This document shows, one piece after another, positions 10,940 through 22,009 of a stretch of 64,000 nucleotides of DNA; the first letter of the stretch is position 1, and each line of letters opens with the position of its first letter. The notes beneath the pieces were generated by a model. The model was not told the DNA's origin, did no database searches, and was given only the letters and a program-made list of their open reading frames with translations. Source of the DNA: Pieris napi (Eukaryota > Arthropoda > Insecta > Lepidoptera > Pieridae); contig NC_062243.1 of assembly GCF_905475465.1 (NCBI RefSeq), forward strand, positions 2,128,001-2,192,000, given 5' to 3'. The position numbers and the translations under genes are program-made.

Positions 10940-11610
10940 TGTTTGAATTGAATAGTCTCCGAAACTACAGGATTGTTTAAAAAGTTCTATCACTATTAGA
11001 ACACTACATCCCTCATGGGCATAGGCTGTAGAATATTCTCGAACATGTTAGGATTCTGTATGAAACTACAATAGTGTAACCCAAGGTATGGAAAGACCAA
11101 TAAAAAATCCTATATAACGTACGCTACGGAATCTATTGACAAAGTTATGTACTACAGTTTTATAGAAGACATCGATATCTACAATATCATATGTCTAACA
11201 AAAAAATGTTATTTTTGCATTTAAAAGTCTTACCCAGAAAAGCTAAAGGGACGACTGAATGAATGTGGGTGGGTATTATATAACTGGTTATTAACTGCCG
11301 CAGCTAGTGTGATATGACTGGTTTTTTTAAAAGGCAAATTATAGATAAAAATCTCCATAAAGTACTAGCAGACTGGTCAAGCGTTGCTCTGACTAAGGTT
11401 TGTGTTATATTACATAGTAGCAAACTATTCATGGGAAACGGTAGGAGAACACCAGTCATGGGAACCACCATGCTTTTTTGGTGGTTATGCCATTAAATCG
11501 TAGCTTATGTGAAACGTTGGTACTTTCAACACAGCGGCATCTGTTAGAATTGTGACTATCAAATAATAAACAAATATTTTGCAATAAAATAATATTGCGT
11601 GTAAAAATTG
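10940..11610. other. No gene seen
   Basis: No recognised coding signal or repeat. The open frame at 11314-11496 has no family resemblance. Confidence 0.4.
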
Positions 11611-11611
11611 A

Positions 11612-11748
11612 GATGTAAGCTATCCTATCTTTTAAGTTGGATCAAACTACACACTGTGTGCAAATTTGATTGATATCGGTTCGGTAGTTTAGGAGTCCAT
11701 GGCGGATAAACAACCTGACACGTAATTTATATATATTAAGATGAAATG
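11612..11748 (+). repeat. Short interspersed repeat family C
   Basis: Second copy of the repeat at 6.53-6.66 kb, with about 85-90% visual identity (GTAAGCTATCCTATCTTTTA to ACGTAATTTATATATATTA). Confidence 0.65.
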
Positions 11749-11844
11749 TCTTAGAATATACTGCGTACTTTCATGTGTCCTTTTTTAATATTGTCCTGTT
11801 CACTGTTTACATGTTTTATCTATGTCTTATGTATTTTTGCATTT

Positions 11845-11880
11845 CTTGCGCTTGCGCTTGCGCTTGCGCTTGCGCTTGCC
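11845..11880 (+). repeat. (CTTGCG)n microsatellite
   Basis: Nearly six copies of a six-base unit. They cause an ALALALALAL run in an open frame that is otherwise meaningless. Confidence 0.95.
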
Positions 11881-11899
11881 TTATTTAATTTATATTTTC

Positions 11900-12005
11900 T
11901 CACATTGGCCTGGAAGAGATCGCTCGAAAGCGATGAGGTCGCCGGTTGCCCTCCTTTTCCTTTAATTATATCAACTGTATGCAACGAAGAGTTAATAAAT
12001 AATTA
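11900..12005 (+). repeat. LINE 3' untranslated fragment (family N)
   Basis: TGGCCTGGAAGAGATCGCTC, AAGCGATGAGGTCGCC and GGTTGCCCTCCTTTT form a hairpin-bearing tail common among lepidopteran LINEs. A reversed copy is at 31.86-31.97 kb. Confidence 0.55.
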
Positions 12006-12515
12006 ATATTGCTTTTCTAAGAATAATGTCACAGTTAAATCTTAATATAACTATTTTCAGATTATCATAATGTGACATTTTTTAAAATGTTGTATAGTTG
12101 TTTATGAATTGCGGTGTTTCTTAGTTTTACACTTAAACAAATATTATTTCAGATGTAATTGTTTACAAAAATAAAAAAATAATATAAATTATTATTACTT
12201 AATTGTTTATAAAATGCATTATTTTTAATGATCGTTAATGATAATTTGCATACTAATTACTGCATTTGCAAGAACTAGCCAAGAAAAATAGCTAAATTTT
12301 ATTGTTGAACATTTGAATTTTTATTTTATATAAATATAAAATAAAATTACGTAAATACCGTTCACTTCACTTTTTTGCTTATGCATCATCCTGGATATTA
12401 ATTATTTGTAATTTCACCGTGATATCAAATTCTTCGTAAAGATTAAAAAATAGCCAATGTTTTGCTTGATCAACATTATATGTATGTTAAGGCAATTAGT
12501 CTAGGTTTTACTCAG
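12006..12515. other. AT-rich, no gene seen
   Basis: Very AT-rich sequence with no recognised frame or repeat. Confidence 0.45.
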
Positions 12516-12845
12516 TGGCTTAACTATACCATCGGGGCCCATGGCAAATTGTTTTGATGGGGCCCTATAATAAAAATCTTCACGTTGTACTCAGTTTAAT
12601 TTTAATAAACTTCGCGATTTTCAGTGTACTCAATTACACGTTCCAATGTCCCACTAATGGCCATAGGCCTCCTCTCTTAGGTGAGAGGGAATGGTCTGTA
12701 GTCCCTACGCTAGCCCAATGCGTATTGGAGACTTCACATTCATCCATAGAACATAATATCTCTTGTCCAGGGGCCCTCTAGGGTCGGGGGTCTGTGGCAT
12801 TTTGCCAGCCCTGCCACCCTATTGTTACGCTACTGCTGGTTGGAC
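12516..12845 (-). repeat. GC-rich composite repeat with LINE tail
   Basis: The inner part read on the minus strand (GCATTGGGCTAGCGTAGGGA and GAGAGGAGGCCTATGGCCAT) matches the well-known lepidopteran LINE tail ending in GAGGCCTATG..CAGCAGTGGGA. It is flanked by GGGGCCC blocks and a CAGTAGCGTAACAATAGGGT-type end. Interpreted as a LINE tail carried in or next to another repeat. Confidence 0.45.
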
Positions 12846-12849
12846 CAAT

Positions 12850-13368
12850 TGTGGGAAAATTAATTACGTTTTAAGATAGAAAACTCTTATTGTGTCGAGC
12901 CGAAACTGAACACATTACCTCCATCGCGAGCCTAGCCACTAGCATGAGTGTTTTAACAAAAATTATTGACTTGTATAAGTACACTAAGTCACGGTGGCGA
13001 CAATAAATAATAATTGTTACATAAAAGATTTAAAGTTAAAGTCGTAATAAATAATATTTTGATATTAACATTAGCATACTGAAGGATATAACAATACAAT
13101 ACAATTGATGTAAGTTGTTTTATCGTAATTACCTTATCAATTAAATGGGATAATTATTTAATTGCTACCTTTCAATTGTCTTTTGTCTGTTAGTGAAAAA
13201 TGCATCTATATTACAAAGAGAAAATATTTCGATATACATGACAACTAAATAATAAGAAGTTTATCTAATCATAACAATCAAATATACAGTATTTACAAGT
13301 TTCTTAACCTACATAGTAATAATTAAAATAATTAAAATTAATTAAAGGAAAATTAAAACAAATTTAAA
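12850..13368. other. AT-rich, no gene seen
   Basis: No coding signal or recognised repeat. Confidence 0.45.
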
Positions 13369-13369
13369 A

Positions 13370-13567
13370 AGATTGGTCCCTGTGGCAGCGTACCGTTAAA
13401 GCTGGAAGCATTTCCTCGTTGTACCTATTGCGATTATTCAGGAGGAATAATCGAGGCGAGGAAAACACCAGCTCTGGGGTCACCGGTACTATCTACCAGG
13501 CGTACCAGACTTAAATCTTTAATTAGCGCCTGTGCCTTGAAACTCACGGCCCAAGAGTCTCTACTCC
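13370..13567 (-). repeat. Dispersed repeat D, reverse copy
   Basis: Carries CAGCTCTGGGGTCACCGGTA, TTAAATCTTTAATTAGCGCC and AAGAGTCTCTACTCC, the inverse of 10.2-10.48 kb. Confidence 0.65.
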
Positions 13568-13569
13568 AA

Positions 13570-14520
13570 CAAAACAACAACAAAATCTAAGTTGGAGAAA
13601 AGACTAAATTAGTTTTATAACCAAACGTCCATCGTGCGGCGCTTCGAGAAAGAAGTAGACGAAAGGGTAACGCGGACGTTATCTTCGAGACTTAGTGCTA
13701 AGTGTTACTTCCGTATGTCAACATATTAGATTTGACGTAAGTCACACTTAGCATCTCGAGTGAATCCTACCTTCAGCGGTCTCAGCACGAACTTTACGAT
13801 AGCTTCGTATAGTATACGAAAATGTTTTGATTTGGTTTATTACGCGAATTCTGTTTAATTCAAACACGTTTATTTCAATCACTAAAATGTCGTTACTATT
13901 CTATTACGTAGGTATTAAATTTTAGGTATTGGATCTGGTAAGCGGGCGAACATAGTGGAATCGTTTTGTTCTGAGTATAGTGGTTTGCGCATGTATGACG
14001 CTAGGTTGATTACATAGACAGGTCTTTGCTAAACTACTCATTTATAGCCAGTCACATGAATTCAAATTATACTGTACGCTCTCCGAAACTGATTAATATA
14101 TAGATATATAACATTGATCTAGTTCCCTTTAATCTTGAAATTCTCTATACGCAGTGGTGAGACGATAGATCAGAGTTTAGTTGATTTATTATTTTGTTGA
14201 ATATTGATTTCCTTAAATATTATTTGATTTTAAATATTCTTATCAAAACACTCTGAACTGAGAGTTTTCAAAGAAAATACTATAGTATTATACTACGATA
14301 AAATTAGGAGCCATGGCGAAAATTCTAACCTAAAAATTTCGGCAAAACATTGCACAAACTGGACGCATGTAATCAAAAACTATTTGCACGAATAGAACAG
14401 TGTTGCCCGTAACTATTTAAAATGTTCCAGGTTTATTAGGTTATTTGAGTTTTTTGTTACCAGTGTCAACAACTTGACATATATCGGAGTAATTATTGAA
14501 GTTGTAAGAATAGTAATAGC
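13570..14520. other. No gene seen
   Basis: A moderately GC-rich stretch at 13625-13800 is not recognised. The rest is AT-rich. Confidence 0.4.
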
Positions 14521-14524
14521 TCAA

Positions 14525-14750
14525 GTCGTTCCACAGCTTGCGCTCCCTAAGGCACTTTGTACGGGGCAACACTATGACGAACCAGCCTCGAGATATATTC
14601 GAACCAATATTACTTAGGGTTCTTCAAGAAAAGAGAGTTCTGATTCCTAAAACGCCGGTAACGCAATCACCTTTTAATAAAGTGGGTCTCCACGGGCTGC
14701 GGTATCATCCGTGCGATTCTGTTAATTCGTGAGTTCACCTCGCCCTATCA
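14525..14750 (+). repeat. LINE 3' end, diverged (family L)
   Basis: GATATATTCGAACCAATATT, TTAGGGTTCTTCAAGAAAAG and CTCCACGGGCTGCGGTATCA match the family L tail, with many substitutions. Confidence 0.65.
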
Positions 14751-14829
14751 ACCCTCCCTTCGTCACTCACATCATTTTTGGAATCTCATGGTATTCTGTT
14801 AAGCAATTTCACATTACGTCTTGACAAGC

Positions 14830-14964
14830 GAAGAGAGCTTGTAGTTTATTATTTATCAGAATGCCAAATCGTAAAATGACTGCTTCACAACTGATTTAAG
14901 CGCGACAGCCGCTGCGAAAACCGCTGTGAGAGTTCGAAAAGTGAGTTACAGAATCGCAAGGCTG
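14830..14964 (-). mobile_element. MITE family Q copy
   Basis: Ends GTGAGTTACAGAATCGCAAG GCTG, the outer TIR of the family. Inner blocks (GACTGCTTCACAACTGATTT, GCGACAGCCGCTGCGAAAAC) match copies at 16.8, 44.3, 49.8 and 52.8 kb. One end is truncated. Confidence 0.7.
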
Positions 14965-15599
14965 GTGAGCCACCAGCTGGATTCCCTATGAAAAAAAATT
15001 GTAAGTGTGTTGTAAGTTTGATCAAGCCTTATTCTCGTTCAATTTATTTTTAAATTCATATATTTTTGATCACGGAGAGAATTGTGATGGTTTATCTTTC
15101 TATGGACTTATTTGCACATTATTAGCATTTAAACAAAATACTTAAATAAATCGTTCATGTTTTAGATAGAATTTGACACAATGAATCCTACGCTAACGTT
15201 GACACAGGATCTAACTATGACATTAAGTGTGTAAAGTGGATTTAGGTATAGGCCGTTCGTTAGTATTAATTGGCTTAGCGAGCTTTGGCTTTTATACTAG
15301 GCCGTACTAATCAATGAAATTTGGTTGTTTCGGCGTTTATGTAACCAGATTTATCCTATTGTTTTAATAGCGTTATGTTTATTATAAGGTCCCAGATAGA
15401 TATGATAATCCTCGATGGAAAAAGTAGACTGAGGACAAATTTTTCAGTAGTTTTATTAGGCTACTCTCTCTAAAAGGTAGAACTTAAAGGTGAAGTTGTA
15501 TGCAAAATTACATATGAACATGCATTCCAGCAAGATTAGGTGATTACTTTGTATGGTGTGCATGTTACTAGACTTCTTTTCCTATATCCCCTGGATGAG

Positions 15600-15780
15600 G
15601 CAGAGAGAGAGAGAGAGAGAGAGGGCGTCCACATTGCTTCGCCATCGCCTTCTTGAGCGGCCTACTTAACGTCGGACCACGTCAACATAACGGCACATAC
15701 CTCGGCCACAACTGAGCGTCGCCAGGATTGTTAGGGCGGCCACGTTTCTACGTGCTCTGCATAGTATGTGATTTTAGTTA
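15600..15780. repeat. (GA)n tract next to a GC-rich repeat-like block
   Basis: A GA dinucleotide run at 15601-15623 is followed by about 150 bases of GC-rich sequence (GCCATCGCCTTCTTGAGCGG, AACGTCGGACCACGTCAACA). This looks like a dispersed lepidopteran repeat but has no second copy here. Confidence 0.4.
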
Positions 15781-15955
15781 AAGTCCGTGTAGTTACTTCA
15801 TCACATTTGTAATAAATACTATTTTTCATTATATCAATCGCTTTATCTACGTAGGAAATAAACGCTTCGAGCGATGTAGCGTTTTTTGGACAATTAATGT
15901 CCCAGCGAAGGACAAACCTCGATTTTAAATCATCATAATATAATCATGTATTCGT

Positions 15956-16230
15956 GAGCAGTGATGGCCTAGTGGATTCAGCGTGCGACTGTCATCCCTG
16001 AGGTCGTAGGTTCGATCCTCGGCTGTGCACCAATGGAAAGTCCATTTTGTGCGCATTTAACATTCGCTCGAATGGTGAAGGAAAACATCGTGACGAAACC
16101 AGCTTGCCGTAGACCCGAAAAGTCAACGGCGTGTCTCGGCGATCACCTACTTGCCTATTAGATTGATAAATGGTCATGAAACAGATAAAGAAATCTGAGG
16201 CCTAGACCTAAAAAGGATGTAGCGCCACTA
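15956..16230 (+). mobile_element. tRNA-derived SINE
   Basis: A box TGGCCTAGTGG (15965-15975) and B box GGTTCGATCCT (16009-16019) are spaced as in tRNA genes. A body (GTGCACCAATGG, GAAGGAAAACATCGTGA, CACCTACTTGCCTATTAGATT) is shared with copies at 40.2, 51.1 and 62.5 kb. The tRNA part does not fold to a complete tRNA. Confidence 0.9.
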
Positions 16231-16239
16231 TTCGTTAAC

Positions 16240-16765
16240 GATCTTACTAAAAAGTATCTATATAAGTATAATGTTCTTTTAACAAAAGATGGACTGAATT
16301 TTTTTTTAAATATATATATATATATTATTTCAGAGGTTGCCCAGAAATAACAAAAAAATATTAATATAATATAATATTTTTTATTCGAAAGTGTAGTCTA
16401 CCATTAAAATTAAACTACCAGGAAATTCGAGTTATTTGTAAATTAATTTTGAGTAAGTATAATATTTGTAATGAAATTCGTAACATAGTGATCCATTATG
16501 AAGATATAATTATAATGATTTCAAAATTGTGTTAAATAACAGTGATGCATCAATATGCATTAAGTAATTAATGGATACATATGTGGGCTTTCATCATTGT
16601 ATGAGAGTTTATATTATGCTAATCATCTAATTCATAATTAGAAATAGTATGTTATAAATTCAAAAACTAAATACGTTGTCCGGTCATAGATTTTTGGGTA
16701 GAATGTGACTTTTAAAAAAGAGTGGGTTCTACATTAGTGGTAGCTTCGTGGTTAGTCCAATCATT
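16240..16765. other. AT-rich, no gene seen
   Basis: Contains a short (TA)n run near 16310-16324. No coding frame recognised. Confidence 0.45.
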
Positions 16766-16770
16766 TGTCC

Positions 16771-16912
16771 AAGCCTTGCGATTCTGTAGGTAACTCACTT
16801 TTCGAACACTCACAGCGGTTTTCGCAGCGGCGGTCGCGCTCAAATCAGTCGTGAAGCAGTCATTTTATGATTTGGCATTCTGATAAGGAGGGAGCTTGTA
16901 GTTTATTGTTTA
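16771..16912 (+). mobile_element. MITE family Q copy, one end missing
   Basis: Begins AGCCTTGCGATTCTGT, continues CACAGCGGTTTTCGCAGCGG, CTCAAATCAGTCGTGAAGCA and stops at GAGCTTGTAGTTTATTG, where a LINE tail begins. Confidence 0.75.
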
Positions 16913-17053
16913 ACCTGATGTTAAGTGATATCGCCGCCCATGGATACTCTCAATGCCAGAGGGTTCACGAGTGCGTTGCTGGCCTTTTAAGAATTGGTAC
17001 GCTCTTTTCTTGAAGGACCCTAAGTCGAATTGGTTCGGAAATACTTCAGTTAA
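16913..17053 (-). repeat. LINE 3' end fragment (family L)
   Basis: CCTGATGTTAAGTGATATCG to GGTTCGGAAATACTTCAGT is the inverse of the family L C-terminal region. It is cut on both sides by other repeats. Confidence 0.8.
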
Positions 17054-17337
17054 ATAACTATCTACTATACTAAAAAAATAGGGGTTGTTCGTAGAGGGGT
17101 GAAAATTTAGGGTTGTATGTATTTTTGAAAGCTACCTAATAAAAAAATTAAAATGCGCAAAAATCTTTAAAAACAAAAAATTGGGTTGTACACCCCTTAT
17201 CACTTAGAGGTTTGAAAGGTAGCTGATTCTCAGACTTACTGAATATGCATAAAAAATGTCATAAGAATCGGTCGCGCCGTTTCGGAGGAGTATGGGAACG
17301 AACATTGTGACACGAGAATTTTATACATTAGACTATA
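17054..17337 (+). repeat. Short interspersed repeat family A, 3' part
   Basis: AATAGGGGTTGTTCGTAGAG, ACCCCTTATCACTTAGAGG, GAATCGGTCGCGCCGTTTCG and an AGAATTTTATACATTAGA end. It lacks the family's 5' block. Confidence 0.75.
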
Positions 17338-17339
17338 TA

Positions 17340-17870
17340 TAATGGAAACTCTTGTAAGCCATGTGGACTGAAGACAAAATAAAAAATTTAAAAATAGATT
17401 ATATAAATTTGTTTTATTATAGTGATCTGTACTTAGTGGAAAAATGCTGTGATAGCTTTGAACCGAAGAGGTTTTAATGTAGTTTCGATGTAACAATTAT
17501 TAAGAAATGTTTCTTTGAAATTCCCGGAATTGCTAATGAATCCACATTCCACTACGGTTCGTTACGAAATGACGCGACGCGACGGTCAAACATCCCAATC
17601 AGGAAAACACTTGTTTGCACATCTCGCCGACAAATTGGATGGTTTTAGTACGAATAGATCCATAGAGATGCCAGCCGTATCAACTTTAATATAGAGGTGA
17701 AAGTTCCTTGATATGATTCAACGATGTGAAAAATTGTTGTGGCAGTTTTTTTACGCGTTTTCGCCATGCGTAAAGCGTTGAAAATTTTAATCTAGATACT
17801 ATTAATCTAGATATTCTAGAATTTTGGTGAATTTTGGTCTATTATGCAGAGACGCGATTAGAATGAATAT
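17340..17870. other. No gene seen
   Basis: A GC-richer piece at 17550-17620 has no recognised family. No exon supported. Confidence 0.4.
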
Positions 17871-17875
17871 GTTAA

Positions 17876-18021
17876 CGTAAAATTGTAAAAACCGTTAGAT
17901 TGTAATCTATCTCGCGAGATTATAAACTGTCGAAAGATTGTAAACCTCAGCTTACTGCTAACAATTTTTTTTTATAATCTCGCGAGATAGATTACAATCT
18001 AACGGTGTTTACAATTTTACG
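17876..18021. mobile_element. 146-bp hairpin MITE
   Basis: Arms 17876-17926 and 17971-18021 are 51 bases with a single mismatch. They include CCGTTAGATTGTAATCTATC and the palindrome TCTCGCGAGA. The spacer is 44 bases. No clear target duplication. Confidence 0.85.
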
Positions 18022-18029
18022 GTGACAAA

Positions 18030-18615
18030 TATATGTCAAAAACGTATTGGACTATCGACAGGCCGTCTATTGTACCTATTCAGCTCTGTTTAAGTTTTTA
18101 TTACAAAAACAGTTGTCCACAGACAATAATAGTTTTATTTCCCTTATTTCAGTAATAAATCCAGAGACAGCCCTATTTTTTAAAAGCATTTAAGGTACTT
18201 CTCACTATATGTAATATGAAAAATTCATAAAGCTCTTTCTCTATACGTTTTCGAATGAAGTCCTCCAAATGTAACCAATAAAAATTATTTTTTTGTACAG
18301 CTTTCATCAATCGATATTATGAGTTTATAAATCATATTTTTATGTTTTCCAAATGAAATTGAATTGTGAAAGCGTTATTAATGTATTTATTAAAGTACAC
18401 CACATCATATATTATAATGCATTGTATATAGTATACGTTACAAGCTATTAATTCAAAAACACATGACAATTAAGGTGAACATAATTTTTAAATAATAACA
18501 ATTTAATAGAAATACACTTCCAAATACAAACTTTAGTTTTATCCATTTCCTATTTAAAAACTTATTCACCTGATTTGCTTATCAATGCAGATTAGGTACC
18601 AGTTGGCGCTTAGTT
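18030..18615. other. AT-rich, no gene seen
   Basis: No recognised frame or repeat. Confidence 0.45.
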
Positions 18616-18621
18616 AGCTTT

Positions 18622-19057
18622 TTGAACTTATACTTCTTTAGGCGCGTTATGAAAAATTGATGAGAGTGAAACTTTACGATGCGCGCGCACCGTGACACAA
18701 AATTAACAGAATGAAGTTCGTGCGTGCGCGAGCGAGATGGGATTAAGACAATGTACAAGTAAAAAGAAATATAATATGCGTGAAGTTAGCAGCTATGCCA
18801 AGAATTTTGAATGACCATAATGACCTTTTAAACAAATAAAGGAGTTTTAATTATTTTTTCAAAGAAATTTAGCAATGCTTTTTCACAAAGACCTATTGTT
18901 ACTTAGTTAAAAGGTTATGAAACATACCTAGTTATGAAAAATCTGTGCTCATCAACCTTCCGTGCTTCAATACAAATGCGTATGTATTATTAATAATGCC
19001 AAAGCAGTATAACTTCTTACGCGCGTACACGCGTAAGTACACGCACCCTTTTTTTTT
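18622..19057 (-). mobile_element. TIR element family P (copy 1)
   Basis: Ends TTATACTTCTTTAGGCGCG and CCAAAGCAGTATAACTTC are inverted. Beyond the right TIR is CTTACGCGCGTACACGCGTA AGTACACGCACCC, present in all full copies. The interior shares about 150 bases with the copy at 32.56-33.05 kb in opposite orientation. No protein is coded. Superfamily unknown. Confidence 0.75.
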
Positions 19058-19546
19058 AATTTGATCAGCCCACTACCGCATATATTAAGAAGAAGTTGGA
19101 TTTTACAGATGGAATTTTGAATTGTCAAGTTATATATTAACTTAAATCAATATTTTATAAACACATTGCCAAATTACGACCAAAACCAATATGCAATATC
19201 AATCCAATTTTAGCTGTCATAGACTGACAATTCAATCCATTTCTAAAGAAAAGCATGCCAATATTCAATACATGGACTGAGATACCAATCTAATTATTCA
19301 ACCAATCGTTCAGAGGGCGGATAAGAGATTGAAGATTGCCCTCTGTATGAAAATGAATGTTTACTCATGCCAACAACCTATCTGTCCATTTTGACAGTTG
19401 CTCGATTGGCCAAATCAATCTCGGATTGCTATCGGTGAAACTCGTATGATTTGGGTTTGGGATTGCGACCTAACTTAATATTCATTGGGAAAATTTATTC
19501 ATCTTCGTCATCTTCCAGTTCTAGTGATAGTGATTTTGAAGTTTAA

Positions 19547-20149
19547 ATGCAATTATCCGATTGGGATAGTAATTCTGAAGCTGGAAGAAGACAACGTACT
19601 TCTGTGCGAAGACATAAGAAAACAAGAATTAATTATATCCAGAGCCTGAATGACGCCGAATTCACATTTAGATTTAGGTTAACAAAAGAAGCTTTGGAGA
19701 CACTTTTACACAAAGTGATGTCTATCATATATGACTTCTTGCAGGTTTCATCTTTTTATCAGCTTTTGTAATTTTTTTTTAAATATTAGCTACAACCAAA
19801 AATATTTGTTACTATAGATACTACCTACTAACACCACTTCAAAACCTCAAGACTCCAGCAGAACATCTTTATAACGAATCTCAAATACGAAGCAGAAATG
19901 TGGTGGAAAGGACATAATATGGTGTTTGGAAAAAATCGGTTCCCCAAAATCGGTTTGTCAAAAAAGGTTTTGCTTCAAGTATCTCGTGTACAAGCCGTGA
20001 TAGTGGCATGTGCAGTGTTGCACAATATTGCTATTGATATGCGAGATGAACATTTTGAACTACTGCAACAAGTAGATGAACCAGCTGATGATATTGATCA
20101 AAGCGCAATTGACAACGTGGGAAATGCAAGTGTGCGAAGTTATCTTATG
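19547..20149 (+). pseudogene. Harbinger transposase remnant, unit 1
   Basis: N-terminal piece from ATG 19547: MQLSDWDSNSEAGRRQRTSV, then DAEFTFRFRLTKEALETLL, like the start of HARBI1-type transposases. After a break it resumes as TPAEHLYNESQIRSRNVVER, then NRFPKIGLSKKVLLQVSRVQ, VIVACAVLHNIAIDMRDE and NVGNASVRS. That is the C-terminal part of the DDE domain with the usual AVLHN motif. The middle, with the first catalytic aspartates, is absent, so it cannot be active. The tail is replaced by sequence of the MITE inserted at 20148. Confidence 0.8.
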
Positions 20150-20630
20150 GTGGCTGTACACACTCGGCGAGAGCTTCTCGCCGGGAGTCTCGACCGAGAG
20201 GACCGAGAGAAGAGCGCAGCCTGTACACACTCGTTACGTTAATTGTATTTAAAACACCGTTGATAATGGACGTGGCAACCGCTGCTGCTGTTTGTCTTTG
20301 TGCAATGAGTTATTATAATTTTCTTCACGTTAACCATTAAAAAAAAATACGAAGCCATGGCGAAGAAGAAGATGGTCACTATACACCGCAACAGAAATTG
20401 GTAATTAGGATCATAAAGTTTTAATATTATCCAAAATTTAATGATTGAACGAGTGTGTACAGGTCGCTCTCGTTTTACTCGCGAGACCCTTTGACTCGTG
20501 CGCAAAAAACCGACAGGCGACCGAGAGAGGCGAGACCAACTGCGAGGAAGCGAGGCGAGACGAGAGCTCTACTGTACACTCTCGCACTCGGCCTGTCTCG
20601 GGGTGTCTCGACGAGTGTGTACAGCCACCA
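20148..20630. mobile_element. 483-bp Harbinger MITE nested in unit 1
   Basis: Perfect 19-bp TIR, TGGTGGCTGTACACACTCG and its inverse, is flanked by TTA on both sides (20145-20147, 20631-20633). Unit 2 shows the empty site (GTAATCTTATAAGTG). Subterminal CGAGAG/CTCTCG words are dense. The interior has a transposase-like start at 20266 (MDVATAAAVCLCAMSYYNF), then PWRRRRW in the frame after a stop, which recalls the RRRWW motif of Harbinger transposases. Confidence 0.9.
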
Positions 20631-20864
20631 TTATAAGTGATTATTTTGCTTTATTACTATAATATTTTATAAATTACAACATTTTTGAGATAAATTAAAT
20701 AATTTATTTAAATAAAAATACAAATTTTTAATACAATACATCCTCGCTCCAGGCACAAAATCTATTATTTTTCTAATTTATTTAACAATATATTTTTTTC
20801 TATGGCCCATAATTCTCTTTTATGCTCTCTTTCTTCCTCTTCAAATGCCCATTGCTTTCTCTTA

Positions 20865-21220
20865 TTTAGATGCTCTTCCTTTCAATTGACTTTCATTTCC
20901 TTCGACAGACAACAATATCATGTCTTTGACTTTTTCCTCGATAAGAGGAGTAGCAGCACTAGGGCCACCTCCTGTACGATATGTTTCAGCAGACTTTTTT
21001 CTTGTAGCACTCTTTAAGCTTTAGCACTGCGAAAGTTTACCCCACTTGTGCTATTAAACAGCGCCTCCAGCGTCTTCCAGCACTGCTCTTTCTCCTGCCA
21101 GGTGACTGAGTCACTCTTTTTATTTTCTAATATATTTTTATGGTCAGCAACAAGCGAAGTTAGAAGGTCAACTTCTTCCCGGCTGAAATTGACGCTTCTT
21201 TCACGTTTTTGTGTAGACAT
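20865..21220 (-). pseudogene. Harbinger Myb/SANT-like DNA-binding protein, unit 1
   Basis: From ATG 21220: MSTQKRERSVNFSREEVDLL, then VTWQEKEQCWKTLEALFNS and FRSAKA, then a stop. In the next frame it continues ATRKKSAETYRTGGGPSAAT, then EEKVKDMILLSVEGNE. The FS.EE...L........W......FN pattern and the later TGGGP are typical of the Myb_DNA-bind_5 family found as the second protein of animal Harbingers, which helps carry the transposase to DNA. One frameshift or stop breaks it after about 68 residues. Confidence 0.75.
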
Positions 21221-22009
21221 TTTTTTAAGTTAAAGAACCAACCTCGAATAACAAAAACAACATACACAAACTACTCAGAGAAAATTTATATTTGTAATAA
21301 TATGTACTAAAATACTCAATAACAAACAAAAATACCATATGAAAATGACAGCCCGTTTCGTTACAAGTAATATTAAATGACCAACAAAAAGGTTAAGGTT
21401 CTATGTTTTTCTATAGAATTTTATAACTTTATTTGTTCGTAACAAAAAAACAAACAAAACGTTGCATAGCTATTTGCTACTTTATCCATACATTGTTAAA
21501 CAGACCCTAAGTCTTACTTATTTTATTTCGTTCCAAAAACAGCAAGCTTTTGGTATGCTTGAACACAACATATTGCATTGAACGAAACGCGGTCGAGAGG
21601 CAAGGATCACGCAAAAGATTGCTGTCAATCTTTTGTCAAATAAACAATCGGATAGCAGAAATGTTTATTGGCATGCAGATTGGAGATCGGTCTTTAGATA
21701 TGAATCAGTCCAAGATTGGTTATAATCATAGATTGAGGATACATTATTAATTTTGGCCGTCAACCAATCGTTCAGAGGGCGGATAAGAGATTGAAGATTG
21801 CCCTCTGTATGAAAATGAATGTTTACTCATGCCAACAACCTATCTGTCCATTTTGACTGTTGCTTCGATTGGCCAAATCAATCTAGGATTGCTATCGGTG
21901 AAACTGGTATGATTTGGGTTTGGGATTGCGACCTAACATAATATTCATTGGGAAAATTTATTCATCTTCGTCATCTTCCAGTTCTAGTGATAGTGATTTG
22001 GAAGTTTAA

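Noticed and set aside
11773..12006. Open frame with an ALALALAL repeat as a secreted protein
   Set aside because: The repeat comes from a (CTTGCG)n microsatellite and the rest overlaps a LINE tail.
15956..16040. True tRNA gene at the SINE head
   Set aside because: A and B boxes are present, but the sequence is repeated with a common body in four places and does not give a complete cloverleaf.
20239..20505. 88-codon minus-strand frame inside the nested MITE
   Set aside because: Antisense of the transposase-like start and TIR-proximal repeats.
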